The position numbers and the translations under genes were made by a program. Below are positions 51,478 through 59,290 of a DNA stretch of 64,000 nt, piece by piece. The DNA comes from Streptomyces sp. NBC_00224 (GTDB lineage: Bacteria; Actinomycetota; Actinomycetes; Streptomycetales; Streptomycetaceae): the NCBI RefSeq assembly GCF_041435195.1, contig NZ_CP108106.1, positions 3,224,001-3,288,000 of the forward strand, written 5' to 3'. The notes beneath the pieces are model-generated. The model saw only the letters and a program-made list of their open reading frames with translations. It did no database searches and was not told the DNA's origin. The first letter of the stretch is position 1; each line of letters opens with the position of its first letter.

Positions 51478-52575
51478 CTGTCTCCTTCTGCCTACCGCGC
51501 CCTGTTCTGCGATCTGCGCACCGATCAGCTTCTCGACGTCTTGCCTATTCAGGGGGTGGGCCTCGATGACTGGATCGGCAAGACCGGCAGTGCGACAGGC
51601 GCGATCCCGATCCCCAATGCCGGTATGGCTGCACGTATCCGCGCCGCCGTGCAGCCCGCCCGAACCGCTCTGTGGATCGAGCGCGGGCGCTATCTGTGGT
51701 GGGGCGGCATCCTGTGGACCGCCACCGTGACCAGCGATGCCCGCGGGTTCCTGTCCATGGCCGTAGGGGCCGGCACGTTCGACAGCTACCTCGACCACCG
51801 CAGACTCCTCGACACCCAGACCGCGACGGGAGTTGATCAGTTCGACATTGCGCGGGGCCTGGTCGACTACGCGCAGCGCGTACCTGGCGGCGACATCGGC
51901 ATCGAGTGCGACGACCACCTCTCGGGCATCCGCCGCGACCGCGTATACAGCCGGTACGACATGCCGACGATCCGCGACCTCCTTAGCCAACTCGGCTCGG
52001 TCGACGGCGGGTTCGAGTGGCGTATCGCCGTCCACCGTGATCCCGAGACCGGACGCCGCGTCAAACGCCTGCAACTGGGCCACCCGGCCATCCACAGCTC
52101 GACGACCGAGATCGTCCTCGCTCACCCTGGCCCGGTCCTCGCTTACGCATGGCCCGTGGACGGGACACAGCGGGCGACGTCGTGGCAGTCGCGCGGCGCC
52201 TCGACGAACTCGAACCAGACCACACAATCGGTACCGCTCCTGTCCGCCGCCCTGGTCGCCGACGACGACATCGGCGCCGGATGGCCGCGGCTCGACGGCG
52301 CGAGCGACTACTCGACCGTGGAAGACCAAGGCGTCCTCGACGCGCACGCCCGCGCCGACTTCGCCACCGCGCGCCGCCCGCACACGATCCCCGAAATCAC
52401 GGTCGCGCTCGACCGCACCGAGCTGTCTCCCGCCCTGCTCGGCTCCACCATCCGGCTACGCATCCGCGACCTATGGCACCACCTCGACGAGCGATACCGC
52501 ATCGTCGGCCTGTCCATCAGCCCACCCGAGAGGGGGCGACCAGAGACCGCCAAGCTGTATCTGGAGGTGCCGTAA
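51478..52575 (+). CDS. Tail protein (prophage endopeptidase-tail/Tal-like), start displaced
   Basis: In frame from 51481 the sequence reads [27 protein letters not shown]..., the usual N-terminal region of this actinophage tail protein, but there is an in-frame TAA at 51460 and no ATG/GTG before YRALF. The best start is CTG 51478 with GCGAGG six bases upstream; TTG 51541 would lose about 20 conserved residues. The 365-aa product (CTG start) continues with [20 protein letters not shown]...[39 protein letters not shown]. The upstream insertion probably replaced the original start. Confidence 0.75.
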   Translation: MSPSAYRALFCDLRTDQLLDVLPIQGVGLDDWIGKTGSATGAIPIPNAGMAARIRAAVQPARTALWIERGRYLWWGGILWTATVTSDARGFLSMAVGAGTFDSYLDHRRLLDTQTATGVDQFDIARGLVDYAQRVPGGDIGIECDDHLSGIRRDRVYSRYDMPTIRDLLSQLGSVDGGFEWRIAVHRDPETGRRVKRLQLGHPAIHSSTTEIVLAHPGPVLAYAWPVDGTQRATSWQSRGASTNSNQTTQSVPLLSAALVADDDIGAGWPRLDGASDYSTVEDQGVLDAHARADFATARRPHTIPEITVALDRTELSPALLGSTIRLRIRDLWHHLDERYRIVGLSISPPERGRPETAKLYLEVP

Positions 52576-53433
52576 GTGGCAGTGATCCCCCTCGATCTCC
52601 TTGACCGCATCCGCGCCCTCGAACGCCAGGTACGCGAGCTGTCCGGCCGGGCTCAGATGCGCCCGGCCATGGACACGATCACTCACGGGCGGGTGACGAT
52701 CGGCGAGGGCGGAAGCCTCGCCGTGATCGGGCCGAACGGAAAGGTCGCCTTGTCCACGGGGCAGTGGGCCGACGGCACGTACGGTACGCGGCTGGGACGG
52801 GACGACGGCTCGGCGGCATGGACAGTGGGCGGGTCCGGTACGGACACCTCCAACATGGTCCGTATGTGGAGCCGCGACGGGCGGTCGGCCATCGTCATGG
52901 ACGATGCATACAGCGACCGCCACCTCGGCCGCCCCTCGCTGCCCATCGCATGGCAGCCCACATCAGGCGCCACCACCAACAGCACCACAGGCGCGGTCGC
53001 GTGGTACGCCGCGACGCGGGTGCAGTGCCCGGTGTTCTGGCTCGGCATCGAAACCTACTGCCCCGCCAACGTTTCCGCGCGCGTCGAGCTGGAAGCGAAC
53101 ACGGCCGGATCAAACACGTGGGAGAACTGGCAGACGTGGACGGTTTCCGGCGGCGCCTCCGGGCGCTGGACCGCCAACGAGCTCACCCGCCCCATGCACC
53201 GCTTCGCCCACTTCGCCCACGTCACGTGGCGTATCCGCCAGACCGTGACCAGCGGACAGGGCCAGATCAGCACCAATGTGATGGGTGGCTACCAAAGGAA
53301 CACGTTCACCCCTGGTGAGGCGCCGCAGGCGCCGCCCGCCTCTTTGACGAAGACCACCGCCGCACACCTGCTCGGCGCGCCCGGCGCCGAGCCGGCCCAG
53401 CTGTCCCCCGGCGCCGGAAGCGACCGCTCGTAA
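52576..53433 (+). CDS. Tail fibre / minor tail protein
   Basis: The 285-aa protein begins with a short coiled coil (LLDRIRALERQVRELSGRAQ), then a beta-rich part with VTIGEGGSLAVIGPNGKVALSTGQWADGTYG, typical of actinophage fibre proteins, and a presumed receptor-binding domain (AWYAATRVQCPVFWLGIETYCPANVSARVELEANTAG). GTG 52576 follows the preceding stop directly. It is the last structural gene. Confidence 0.72.
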   Translation: MAVIPLDLLDRIRALERQVRELSGRAQMRPAMDTITHGRVTIGEGGSLAVIGPNGKVALSTGQWADGTYGTRLGRDDGSAAWTVGGSGTDTSNMVRMWSRDGRSAIVMDDAYSDRHLGRPSLPIAWQPTSGATTNSTTGAVAWYAATRVQCPVFWLGIETYCPANVSARVELEANTAGSNTWENWQTWTVSGGASGRWTANELTRPMHRFAHFAHVTWRIRQTVTSGQGQISTNVMGGYQRNTFTPGEAPQAPPASLTKTTAAHLLGAPGAEPAQLSPGAGSDRS

Positions 53434-53454
53434 CCGCGCCGGCCCGACTCATTC

Positions 53455-53484
53455 CGCCCCGTGCCTGTTGGCCGGGGCGTTTTT
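53455..53484 (+). terminator. Intrinsic terminator after the tail genes
   Basis: CGCCCCG and CGGGGCG form a 7-bp stem followed by TTTTT, separating tail from lysis genes. Confidence 0.75.
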
Positions 53485-53509
53485 CATGTCCAGCCCAGGA
53501 AGGTTCTGC

Positions 53510-54298
53510 ATGCAGTTCGTCACCCGCGCTCGGTGGGGCGCCCGCCCCTCGCGGTACTCGCTCACCTATATCGGGAGCACCCGCGGTGTGAAGATCCACT
53601 ACGAGGGCACGGCCGTCCCGGCATCGCTCGCCCGCCCGGAGAGCCACGGCTCGTGCGCGGGCCGCGTCCGCGCGATCCAGGCAAGCCACCTCGCCAACCG
53701 TGAGGAGGACTACAGCGACATCGCGTACAACGCGATGGTCTGCCCCCACGGCTACGTCTATGAGGGGCGCGGCGCGCACAAGAAGACAGCCGCCAACGGC
53801 AATCAGCCCCTGAACATTGCGCACTACTCAGTGTGCGCCATGGTCGGAAGCTCCGGACTGACCCAGCCCACCGACGCCCAGCTGGGCGGCCTGCGCGACG
53901 CCATCGAGTGGCTTCGCGCCAGCGGCGGCGCAGGCTCGGAGATCCGCGGACACCGCGACGGGTACGCGACCGACTGCCCCGGCGCGCCCCTGTACGCGTG
54001 GGTCCAGCGCGGCGCTCCGCGGCCCGGCGGAAGCGGCACGCCGACACCAGCGTACGAGCCGTTCCCGGGCGTCGGCTTCTTCCAGCGCTCCCCTCGCTCG
54101 CCGATCATCACCGCGATGGGAACGCGTCTGGTCGCCGAGGGCTGCTCGGCCTACGTCGAGGGCCCCGGCCCGCAGTGGACCGACGCGGACCGCGCCAGCT
54201 ACGCGAAGTGGCAGCGGCGGCTTGGGTACCGCGGCGCCGACGCGGATGGATGGCCCGGCCCGACCTCGTGGGAAGCCCTCCACGTCCCCAACGTCTAA
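53510..54298 (+). CDS. Endolysin: N-acetylmuramoyl-L-alanine amidase with C-terminal binding domain
   Basis: The 262-aa protein has a PGRP/Amidase_2 domain: TRARWGARPSRYSLTYIGSTRGVKIHYEGTAVP, MVCPHGYVYEGRGAHKKTAANGNQ, and GHRDGYATDCPGAPLYAW with the zinc His and Cys ligands. A Pro-rich linker and a C-terminal peptidoglycan-binding-like domain (GVGFFQRSPRSPIITAMGTRLVAEGC...YAKWQRRLGYRGADADGWPGPTSW) follow. It cleaves the amide bond between muramic acid and the stem peptide at lysis. ATG 53510 has AGGAAGG upstream. Confidence 0.93.
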   Translation: MQFVTRARWGARPSRYSLTYIGSTRGVKIHYEGTAVPASLARPESHGSCAGRVRAIQASHLANREEDYSDIAYNAMVCPHGYVYEGRGAHKKTAANGNQPLNIAHYSVCAMVGSSGLTQPTDAQLGGLRDAIEWLRASGGAGSEIRGHRDGYATDCPGAPLYAWVQRGAPRPGGSGTPTPAYEPFPGVGFFQRSPRSPIITAMGTRLVAEGCSAYVEGPGPQWTDADRASYAKWQRRLGYRGADADGWPGPTSWEALHVPNV

Positions 54299-54349
54299 AC
54301 CCACCCCGAGAGCAGCCCCCCAGACCTCCCCGACCGAAGGAAAACCCCC

Positions 54350-54583
54350 ATGACCGATGCCGCAAAGCGCACCATCCGCACCGTCCTTCAGACCGCTGTT
54401 GCCCTCGCCGTGGCTTTGCCGGCCATCGTTGACGCGTCAGGCGTCCCCGCGTCCCTGCCCTGGGTCGCGGGCGCCCTCTCTGTCGCCGGTGGCCTCGCCC
54501 GCGTGATGGCCCTGCCCGTCGTCGAGGCCCTGCTCGACCGCGTCGGCCTCGGCCTGGCCGACGACCACGGCGAGGGCGCGTGA
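54350..54583 (+). CDS. Holin
   Basis: The 77-aa protein has two hydrophobic helices (VLQTAVALAVALPAIVDASG and LPWVAGALSVAGGLARVMALPVV) and an acidic tail, the layout of a small class II holin. It follows the endolysin gene and overlaps the next gene by 4 nt. It should permit endolysin release. Confidence 0.8.
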   Translation: MTDAAKRTIRTVLQTAVALAVALPAIVDASGVPASLPWVAGALSVAGGLARVMALPVVEALLDRVGLGLADDHGEGA

Positions 54584-54837
54584 CCCAACCGCCCCCGCCC
54601 GAGCCCGTCGCCGTCGAGCTCGAAAAGCTCCGCGGCACCATGGCCGAGGGATTCGCCCGCGTCGACGGCGCCCTCGCCCTGCTTGTGCAGCGCGGCGACC
54701 AGACCGACCGCGCCCTCGCCGACCTCGACAACCGCGTCGACGCCCTCGAACGCGGCCGGTGGCCTCTGCCCTCACTGGCCGCCGCCGTCGGCGTAATCGG
54801 CCTTGCCCTGTCCCTGTGGCAACTCGCCCGCCCCTAA
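54580..54837 (+). CDS. Holin-like / lysis accessory membrane protein
   Basis: The 85-aa protein has an N-terminal coiled coil (LEKLRGTMAEGFARVDGALALLVQRGDQTDRALADLDNRVDALE) and one C-terminal transmembrane helix (LPSLAAAVGVIGLALSLWQL), as in haemolysin XhlA-type proteins. GTG 54580 overlaps the holin stop. It probably works with the holin. Confidence 0.7.
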   Translation: MTQPPPPEPVAVELEKLRGTMAEGFARVDGALALLVQRGDQTDRALADLDNRVDALERGRWPLPSLAAAVGVIGLALSLWQLARP

Positions 54838-54846
54838 CAGCACCAC

Positions 54847-54882
54847 GCCCCCCGTCACCGGCCGATGCCGGTGACGGGGGGC
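54847..54882 (+). terminator. Strong terminator at the end of the lysis genes
   Basis: GCCCCCCGTCACCGGC-CGAT-GCCGGTGACGGGGGGC has a perfect 16-bp stem. It ends the late operon. Confidence 0.85.
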
Positions 54883-54909
54883 ACCTTCTTCGTTGTGGCA
54901 GATGCGAGA

Positions 54910-54946
54910 GGGCCCTCGACGGCAACCCCGCAGCCGTCGAGGGCCC
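54910..54946 (-). terminator. Terminator for the leftward cargo operon
   Basis: GGGCCCTCGACGGC and GCCGTCGAGGGCCC form a perfect 14-bp stem with a 9-nt loop, 26 bp beyond the stop of the leftward gene at 54972. With the preceding stem it isolates the lysis and cargo blocks. Confidence 0.75.
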
Positions 54947-54971
54947 CGAAGGGGGGCACCGCGCCGGGGAC

Positions 54972-55298
54972 CTACACGGCCACCGGCGCGGGAACTGTAT
55001 CCCCCTCCGTGCCGCAGTCCGCCTCTTCTTCTGGGGAGGCTGGGCGGACGCGGCGATCGTGGGCAGGCCATTCGTTGCGGGCATGCACCCGCCGTCTGCG
55101 GCCTGCGCCGGTGTGGACGGTCACGCGCACGGGGGCGCGCCAGCAGTAGCAGGTGTACGAATAGCCGTCCCGATCAGTGGGAGGCTCGCACGTGGCCCGG
55201 TACGGAGAGGGCATCGAGGAGTAGATCGCTACCAGGGCGAGCAAACCAAGGCCCACCGCTAAGGCGAGCAGGCCCCATAACGCGGGCGACGCACTCAT
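54972..55298 (-). CDS. Small membrane protein of the cargo block
   Basis: The 108-aa protein has one N-terminal helix (ALWGLLALAVGLGLLALVAIY) and a Cys-containing soluble part (CEPPTDRDGYSYTCYCWRAPVRVTVHTGAGRRRRVHARNEWPAHD). ATG 55298 has GGGAGG upstream and overlaps the preceding stop. It is the third gene of a leftward operon headed by the ATPase. No family recognised. Confidence 0.6.
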   Translation of the reverse strand: MSASPALWGLLALAVGLGLLALVAIYSSMPSPYRATCEPPTDRDGYSYTCYCWRAPVRVTVHTGAGRRRRVHARNEWPAHDRRVRPASPEEEADCGTEGDTVPAPVAV

Positions 55299-55489
55299 GT
55301 AGCCACCTCCCACGAAGAGCCGCGGGGAGAGACAGCAAGCCCGAGTTCGTCACCCAGCTCGTACGTGAGGGAGCGCGCCTGTTCGGGCGTCAACTCGACG
55401 AGCGTCGCGAGGTCGCACCACAACTGCACCGCTGCCGGGGTGCCCACCGGGCCATAGCGCACCACGTGCACGGTTTCCGGGCGGATCAT
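55295..55489 (-). CDS. Small hypothetical protein
   Basis: The 64-aa protein (VHVVRYGPVGTPAAVQLWCDLATLVELTPEQARSLTYELGDELGLAVSPRG) is acidic and helical, of a kind often found beside XRE/DUF397 modules. The ATG at 55489 overlaps the ATPase stop and its own stop overlaps the next gene. Function unknown. Confidence 0.6.
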   Translation of the reverse strand: MIRPETVHVVRYGPVGTPAAVQLWCDLATLVELTPEQARSLTYELGDELGLAVSPRGSSWEVAT

Positions 55490-55938
55490 GCGGACGCCCC
55501 CTTGCCGCCCTCGTTCATCTTGAACCAGACAGCTTTGGAGTGCGGTTCCGCACCACCGTAGACAGTTACGCCCCACGCGTCGGACATGAGAGTCACGAGC
55601 TTGAGACCCATCCCCTGTTCTTGCAGCGTCAGGTATTCGGGCGGCACAGGTTGTACGCGGGGCCGATCGTCGTACACGTACACCGTCACGTACGTGGGGG
55701 CGAGGGTCACCTCGACGTGGACGAGAGCCGCGTTCGTATGGCGGTAGACGTTCGCGACCAGCTCGCTCGTGCACGAACGCGCGGACTCTACAAGCCCCTT
55801 GTGACCGGTGAAGGTCAACAGCGCGGCGACCAGCGCCCTCATCTCGCTGGCGGTGCTCGCACGGTTCGCCGCGCTCACGCGCAGGGTCCTCGTCGAGGTC
55901 GGTACAGGTGGTGCGGGAGGTACTAAGGCTGCGGTCAT
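55486..55938 (-). CDS. ATP-binding protein (GHKL, anti-sigma type) of the cargo block
   Basis: The 150-aa protein has ARSCTSELVANVYRHTNAALVHVEV (N-box) and QEQGMGLKLVTLMSDAWGVT (G-box), the same single-domain GHKL fold as the host protein at 10709-11188. ATG 55938 follows GGGAG. It heads a three-gene leftward operon, divergent from the XRE/DUF397 pair, and is expected to be part of one regulatory module with them. Confidence 0.82.
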   Translation of the reverse strand: MTAALVPPAPPVPTSTRTLRVSAANRASTASEMRALVAALLTFTGHKGLVESARSCTSELVANVYRHTNAALVHVEVTLAPTYVTVYVYDDRPRVQPVPPEYLTLQEQGMGLKLVTLMSDAWGVTVYGGAEPHSKAVWFKMNEGGKGASA

Positions 55939-56090
55939 GTCGTCGTCTCCCAATGCGGTTGTAGACCGCGCGTAACCCGCCCGCCGTGGCGTTGGTCGCC
56001 CCCAGGGAACACGCCAACGGGCGTGCTTGCGACTGCACTTCGGACTCACTGGCGTGCGACGCGGTGCTACTAGGACCATAAGGCAGGCGG

Positions 56091-56128
56091 GATCAACATA
56101 GCTACCCCAAGCCGTAGCTATGTTGATC
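56091..56128. promoter_or_regulatory. Perfect 15-bp inverted repeat, module operator
   Basis: GATCAACATAGCTAC and GTAGCTATGTTGATC are exact inverse complements, 8 bp apart, in the divergent region between the ATPase and XRE genes. They are an excellent candidate site for the XRE protein and may control both directions. Each arm contains TAGCTA-like sub-palindromes. Confidence 0.75.
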
Positions 56129-56167
56129 AGGGTGGACCCCGGCCACCCTCACAGGCACACTTGCGGC

Positions 56168-57019
56168 ATGCCTCCCAGGACAGTCACGACAGCGCGCCAG
56201 CGGCGACTTGGCGCGGAACTGCGAAGGCTCAGGGAAGGCGCCGGCCACAACTCCCGCGAGGCTGCGGTACTACTGGGCATCGACCACACAAAGATCAGCC
56301 ACATGGAAACGGCGCGCTTCGGCGTCAGCGGGGAGCGCATTCGCGCGCTTGCCTGCGTCTACGGCTGCGACGATCAGCAGTACGTCGACGCGCTTATCAA
56401 GATGGCCGAAGATCGCACCAAGGGCTGGTGGAGCGAGTACCGGGAAACCCTTCCTGCCGACTTCATTGATCTGGCAGAACTTGAGCACCACTGCCAAGGC
56501 TTGCGCACATATCAGATTGCACACATTCCCGGCCTACTACAGACCCCGGAACACATTAATGCGATTTTTTCCGAGACTGATCCGCCACTACTCGGAATCG
56601 ACCTCGAACGCCGCATCACCCACCGACTGCGACGTCAGGAGATCCTCAACAGAGAATGGCCGCCGAAGTACGCCGCAGTAATCCATGAGGCAGCCCTTCG
56701 CATGCAGTTTGGCGGGAAGAAGGTGGCCCGCAAGCAGCTCGAACACCTGTTGAGCATGAGCGAACTTTCGCACATCACAATTAAGGTCATTCCGTTCAGC
56801 GCTGGAGGATTCGCAGGGTCCGGACAATCCATCTTCTACGCCCAGGGCGACGTTGCCGAGCTGGACACTGTACAGCTTGACGCCACCCACGGAGTGGCTT
56901 TTCTGGACTCACCTACACAGTTGCGGAATTATCGCAACCTCCTCGACCGAATGGAAGCCAAAGCTCTTTCGGTGGCAGAATCACGAGACTTTATCCAAGG
57001 CATCACAGAGGAATTGTGA
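56168..57019 (+). CDS. XRE-family regulator (Scr1-type) of the cargo block
   Basis: The 283-aa protein has an N-terminal helix-turn-helix (GAELRRLREGAGHNSREAAVLLGIDHTKISHMETARFGVSG, residues about 15-55) and the same C-terminal domain type as the host regulator at 9787-10614 (ADFIDLAELEHHCQGLRTYQIAHIPGLLQTPEHINAIFSE). ATG 56168 has no clear ribosome-binding site. It is followed by DUF397 and, after a terminator, the RiPP operon. It probably represses from the 15-bp repeat upstream. Confidence 0.88.
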   Translation: MPPRTVTTARQRRLGAELRRLREGAGHNSREAAVLLGIDHTKISHMETARFGVSGERIRALACVYGCDDQQYVDALIKMAEDRTKGWWSEYRETLPADFIDLAELEHHCQGLRTYQIAHIPGLLQTPEHINAIFSETDPPLLGIDLERRITHRLRRQEILNREWPPKYAAVIHEAALRMQFGGKKVARKQLEHLLSMSELSHITIKVIPFSAGGFAGSGQSIFYAQGDVAELDTVQLDATHGVAFLDSPTQLRNYRNLLDRMEAKALSVAESRDFIQGITEEL

Positions 57020-57033
57020 AAGGCAAGGCATTA

Positions 57034-57225
57034 ATGTCGGATAATCTTTGGCAGGAGTCGTCATTCTGTCAATCTGGGAATTCCTGCATCGGCGTACGCA
57101 AGGTCGGCAAGGCGATCCAGCTGCGCGAAAGCGATCAACCCGACGAGTTGATCACCACGACCCCGGAGAAGCTGCGCGACTTCATCCTTGGCGTCAAGGC
57201 TGGCGAATACGATCACCTAATCTAG
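57034..57225 (+). CDS. DUF397 domain protein of the cargo block
   Basis: The 63-aa protein (LWQESSFCQSGNSCIGVRKVGKAIQLRESDQPDELITTTPEKLRDFILGVKAGEYDHL) has the DUF397 core S-x-x-C-x-x-x-x-x-C-I-x-V. ATG 57034 is preceded by AAGG; GTG 57016, overlapping the XRE stop, is an alternative. It forms a pair with the XRE gene upstream. Confidence 0.85.
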   Translation: MSDNLWQESSFCQSGNSCIGVRKVGKAIQLRESDQPDELITTTPEKLRDFILGVKAGEYDHLI

Positions 57226-57236
57226 AAGCACACAGA

Positions 57237-57267
57237 CGCCCCGCATCGTTCAGATGCGGGGCGTTTT
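57237..57267 (+). terminator. Intrinsic terminator after DUF397
   Basis: CGCCCCGCATC-GTTCA-GATGCGGGGCG followed by TTTT: an 11-bp perfect stem. Confidence 0.9.
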
Positions 57268-57517
57268 GCGCGCCTGGCATATGCCAATCTTGAACAGTTT
57301 CACCCTCGCGATGTAGCGGTGTTGTTCCCGACACATCACTGACGCTACGGTCTCCCTACGTCGCGGCTCGGGCCACTTTCATCGGCGAACCCATGCCGAT
57401 TGCACCGCCAACTTCAATCACTGGCAAGCCTGTTGAAGGGGACCCCAAGGTCGGTCTCCCAAGCATCGTCAGCCATAGGAAGTCGGCAACCGCGCCGCCG
57501 CACTAGGAGGGCAGACG
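57268..57517 (+). promoter_or_regulatory. Promoter region of the RiPP operon
   Basis: The 250-bp gap after the DUF397 terminator contains TGGCATATGCCA (perfect 12-bp palindrome, 57275-57286) and then TTGAAC (57290-57295) with TGTAGC 16 bp later (57312-57317), a tentative promoter. The RiPP operon therefore seems to have its own start of transcription. No copy of the 15-bp repeat was seen here. Confidence 0.4.
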
Positions 57518-57925
57518 ATGGGGACGAAGACACTCCGAGCGTCGACCCTGTCTCGCGCTGAAGGAGCCATCGCCGGAGGGTTTTGGTACGAGGTGCTGCT
57601 CTATCCCAGCGCCCACACCGCCGTACCTCACGTATCCCGGCTGTCCATGCTGGATACGGCATGGCGAGCAGTGCGCACGCTCCGGTGTGACCTGCGCGCC
57701 GGTCACGTTCTGGCACTCGACGCACGCGAGTCCCGCCGGGCCATTTCCTGGGCAGACACCGGGCACGTCCCTGCCCTCGGCACCTTGGCCCGTGGCGAGT
57801 CCGTCACGTTCACCCTGATGCTCCACGATGGCCGCACGGCCCAGTGGTGTATCCGGCCCGCTCTTTTTCTTCAACTCACGGCACACAATTGGTGCGACGG
57901 TCCTGGCCACAGCAACACGCCTTGA
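57518..57925 (+). CDS. Hypothetical protein heading the RiPP operon
   Basis: The 135-aa protein (IAGGFWYEVLLYPSAHTAVPHVSRLSMLDTAWRAVRTLRCDLRAGHVLALDARESRRAISWADTGHVPALGTLARGESVTFTLMLHDG) is probably an alpha/beta soluble domain and was not recognised as a known enzyme. ATG 57518 has AGGAGGG. Its constant direction and spacing with the precursor and two enzymes suggest a role in RiPP production, immunity or recognition. This is inference from position only. Confidence 0.6.
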   Translation: MGTKTLRASTLSRAEGAIAGGFWYEVLLYPSAHTAVPHVSRLSMLDTAWRAVRTLRCDLRAGHVLALDARESRRAISWADTGHVPALGTLARGESVTFTLMLHDGRTAQWCIRPALFLQLTAHNWCDGPGHSNTP

Positions 57926-58011
57926 CCGCACCGGAACGCTCTACTGCCCGTTGCTCAGGCCAGCGCCGCACGTCGTGTGGCGGCGCACCAACAGCGCAGA
58001 AAGAGGCGACC

Positions 58012-58299
58012 ATGTCCATACAGGCTGTCAGCAGCGACAGCAACTCGCTTGACCTCGTGACGCATTCGCCAGATGGCGAGTCCCGAGGGATATTCGAGCG
58101 GGTCGGCGATCTCTTCCCGCTGAACCCCTTCCGGCACATCATGACCAGCATCGCCGACGCCCCGACCCCCGCCCGCCCGTGGGGACTGGCGTTCGCCACC
58201 GTCCCCCGCCCGTCGGCCGGCAAGCACGAAGGAGCGAGCAAGGCGACCAGCGGTGACACCGACTCCTCCAGCCCCGGCGAGGAAGTCTCGGACGACTGA
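58012..58299 (+). CDS. ATP-grasp-modified RiPP (graspetide) precursor peptide
   Basis: The 95-aa peptide has a leader with FPLNPF (residues 35-40) and the leader motif ARPWGLAF (PWGL at 56-59) seen in precursors of ATP-grasp-modified RiPPs. Its C-terminal tail (residues 76-95) is rich in Ser/Thr and Asp/Glu: SKATSGDTDSSSPGEEVSDD. These are donors and acceptors for side-chain ester links; the Asp residues could also become aspartimides. An internal ATG at 58141 (residue 44) is an alternative start. The enzymes follow in the same operon. Confidence 0.85.
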   Translation: MSIQAVSSDSNSLDLVTHSPDGESRGIFERVGDLFPLNPFRHIMTSIADAPTPARPWGLAFATVPRPSAGKHEGASKATSGDTDSSSPGEEVSDD

Positions 58300-58312
58300 G
58301 GAGCCCGCAGCC

Positions 58313-59290
58313 ATGGGAAACACTGTTCTGATCCTCACCAACGACGAGGACACCACCGCTAACCGTGTAGCGGCTGAACTCGCTGTGCGCGGCGTCCCGC
58401 TCGTGCGGCTGGACTCCGCCGACTTCCCGACTCGCATCACCATGTCCGCAGAGATCGCAACGGGCGCGACATGGGCCGGGACCATCACCGGAACCGGGCG
58501 CAGTGCGCTCGACCTCACCGACGTGGGCGCCGTCTATTACCGGCGCCCCACGCAGTTTCAGTTACCCGAGGGCATGAATCCCGCCGAGCAGCAGTTCGCC
58601 TACGGAGAGGCCCGGCGCGGATTCGGCGGTGTCCTCGGCGCCCTCGACAGCGCCGTATGGGTCAACGACCGGATCGCGGCGGCCCGCGCCGAGTACAAGC
58701 CGCATCAGCTCGCGGCCGCGTCCCGAGTCGGCCTCGACATCCCGTCGACCCTGATCACCAACGACCCAGACCGAGCGCATCACTGGGCCAAACAACAGGA
58801 CAGCCCGATCGTCTACAAGCCCCTCTCCGGCATCTGGCACGCCGACGACAACAAGCTACGCGCCATCTACACGAGTCCGGTAACCAATCTCGACGACTTG
58901 CTCGACCCTGCCCTCGGACACACCGCCCACCTGCTTCAACAGCAGGTCCCCAAGGCTCACGAAGCGCGGGCGCTCGTCGTCGGTGAGCGCGTGTTCGCCG
59001 TCGCGATCGATGCCTCGACCGACCGCGGACACACTGACTGGCGTTCGGACTATGACGCCCTCAGCTACCGAGTGATTGAGCTACCCGAGGCCGTGTCGCG
59101 CAAGCTCGTCGAGCTGCACCGGCAGCTTGGACTCGTCTTCGGTGCCGTCGACTTGATCCACTCGCCAGACGGCCAATGGGTGTTCCTCGAAACGAACCAG
59201 TCCGGCGAATGGGACTGGCTCGCCGAAGAGACCGGGATAGGCGTGGCCAGCGCACTCGCCGACCTGCTCACCGGAAAGGCCCCCACATGA
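58313..59290 (+). CDS. ATP-grasp RiPP maturase (graspetide synthetase)
   Basis: The 325-aa protein has the RimK/MvdD-like ATP-grasp layout. The N-terminal part has VGAVYYRRPTQFQLPEG (about residue 75), typical of precursor-binding grasp enzymes. Then come the ATP loop (IVYKPLSGIWHADDNKL, about 164) and the metal-binding FLETNQSGEWDWLAEETG (E and N ligands, about 292). It should activate Asp/Glu side chains of the precursor as acyl-phosphates and join them to Ser/Thr hydroxyls as esters. ATG 58313 has GAGGAG upstream and follows the precursor stop by 13 bp. Confidence 0.92.
   Translation: MGNTVLILTNDEDTTANRVAAELAVRGVPLVRLDSADFPTRITMSAEIATGATWAGTITGTGRSALDLTDVGAVYYRRPTQFQLPEGMNPAEQQFAYGEARRGFGGVLGALDSAVWVNDRIAAARAEYKPHQLAAASRVGLDIPSTLITNDPDRAHHWAKQQDSPIVYKPLSGIWHADDNKLRAIYTSPVTNLDDLLDPALGHTAHLLQQQVPKAHEARALVVGERVFAVAIDASTDRGHTDWRSDYDALSYRVIELPEAVSRKLVELHRQLGLVFGAVDLIHSPDGQWVFLETNQSGEWDWLAEETGIGVASALADLLTGKAPT

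Noticed and set aside
50925..51540. Group I intron interrupting the tail gene
   Set aside because: There is no upstream exon carrying the missing start, no recognised intron core and no homing endonuclease; a cargo insertion explains the data better.
57268..57517. A second copy of the 15-bp XRE operator before the RiPP operon
   Set aside because: No segment resembling GATCAACATAGCTAC was found in this gap, so direct control of the RiPP promoter by the XRE protein is not supported by sequence.
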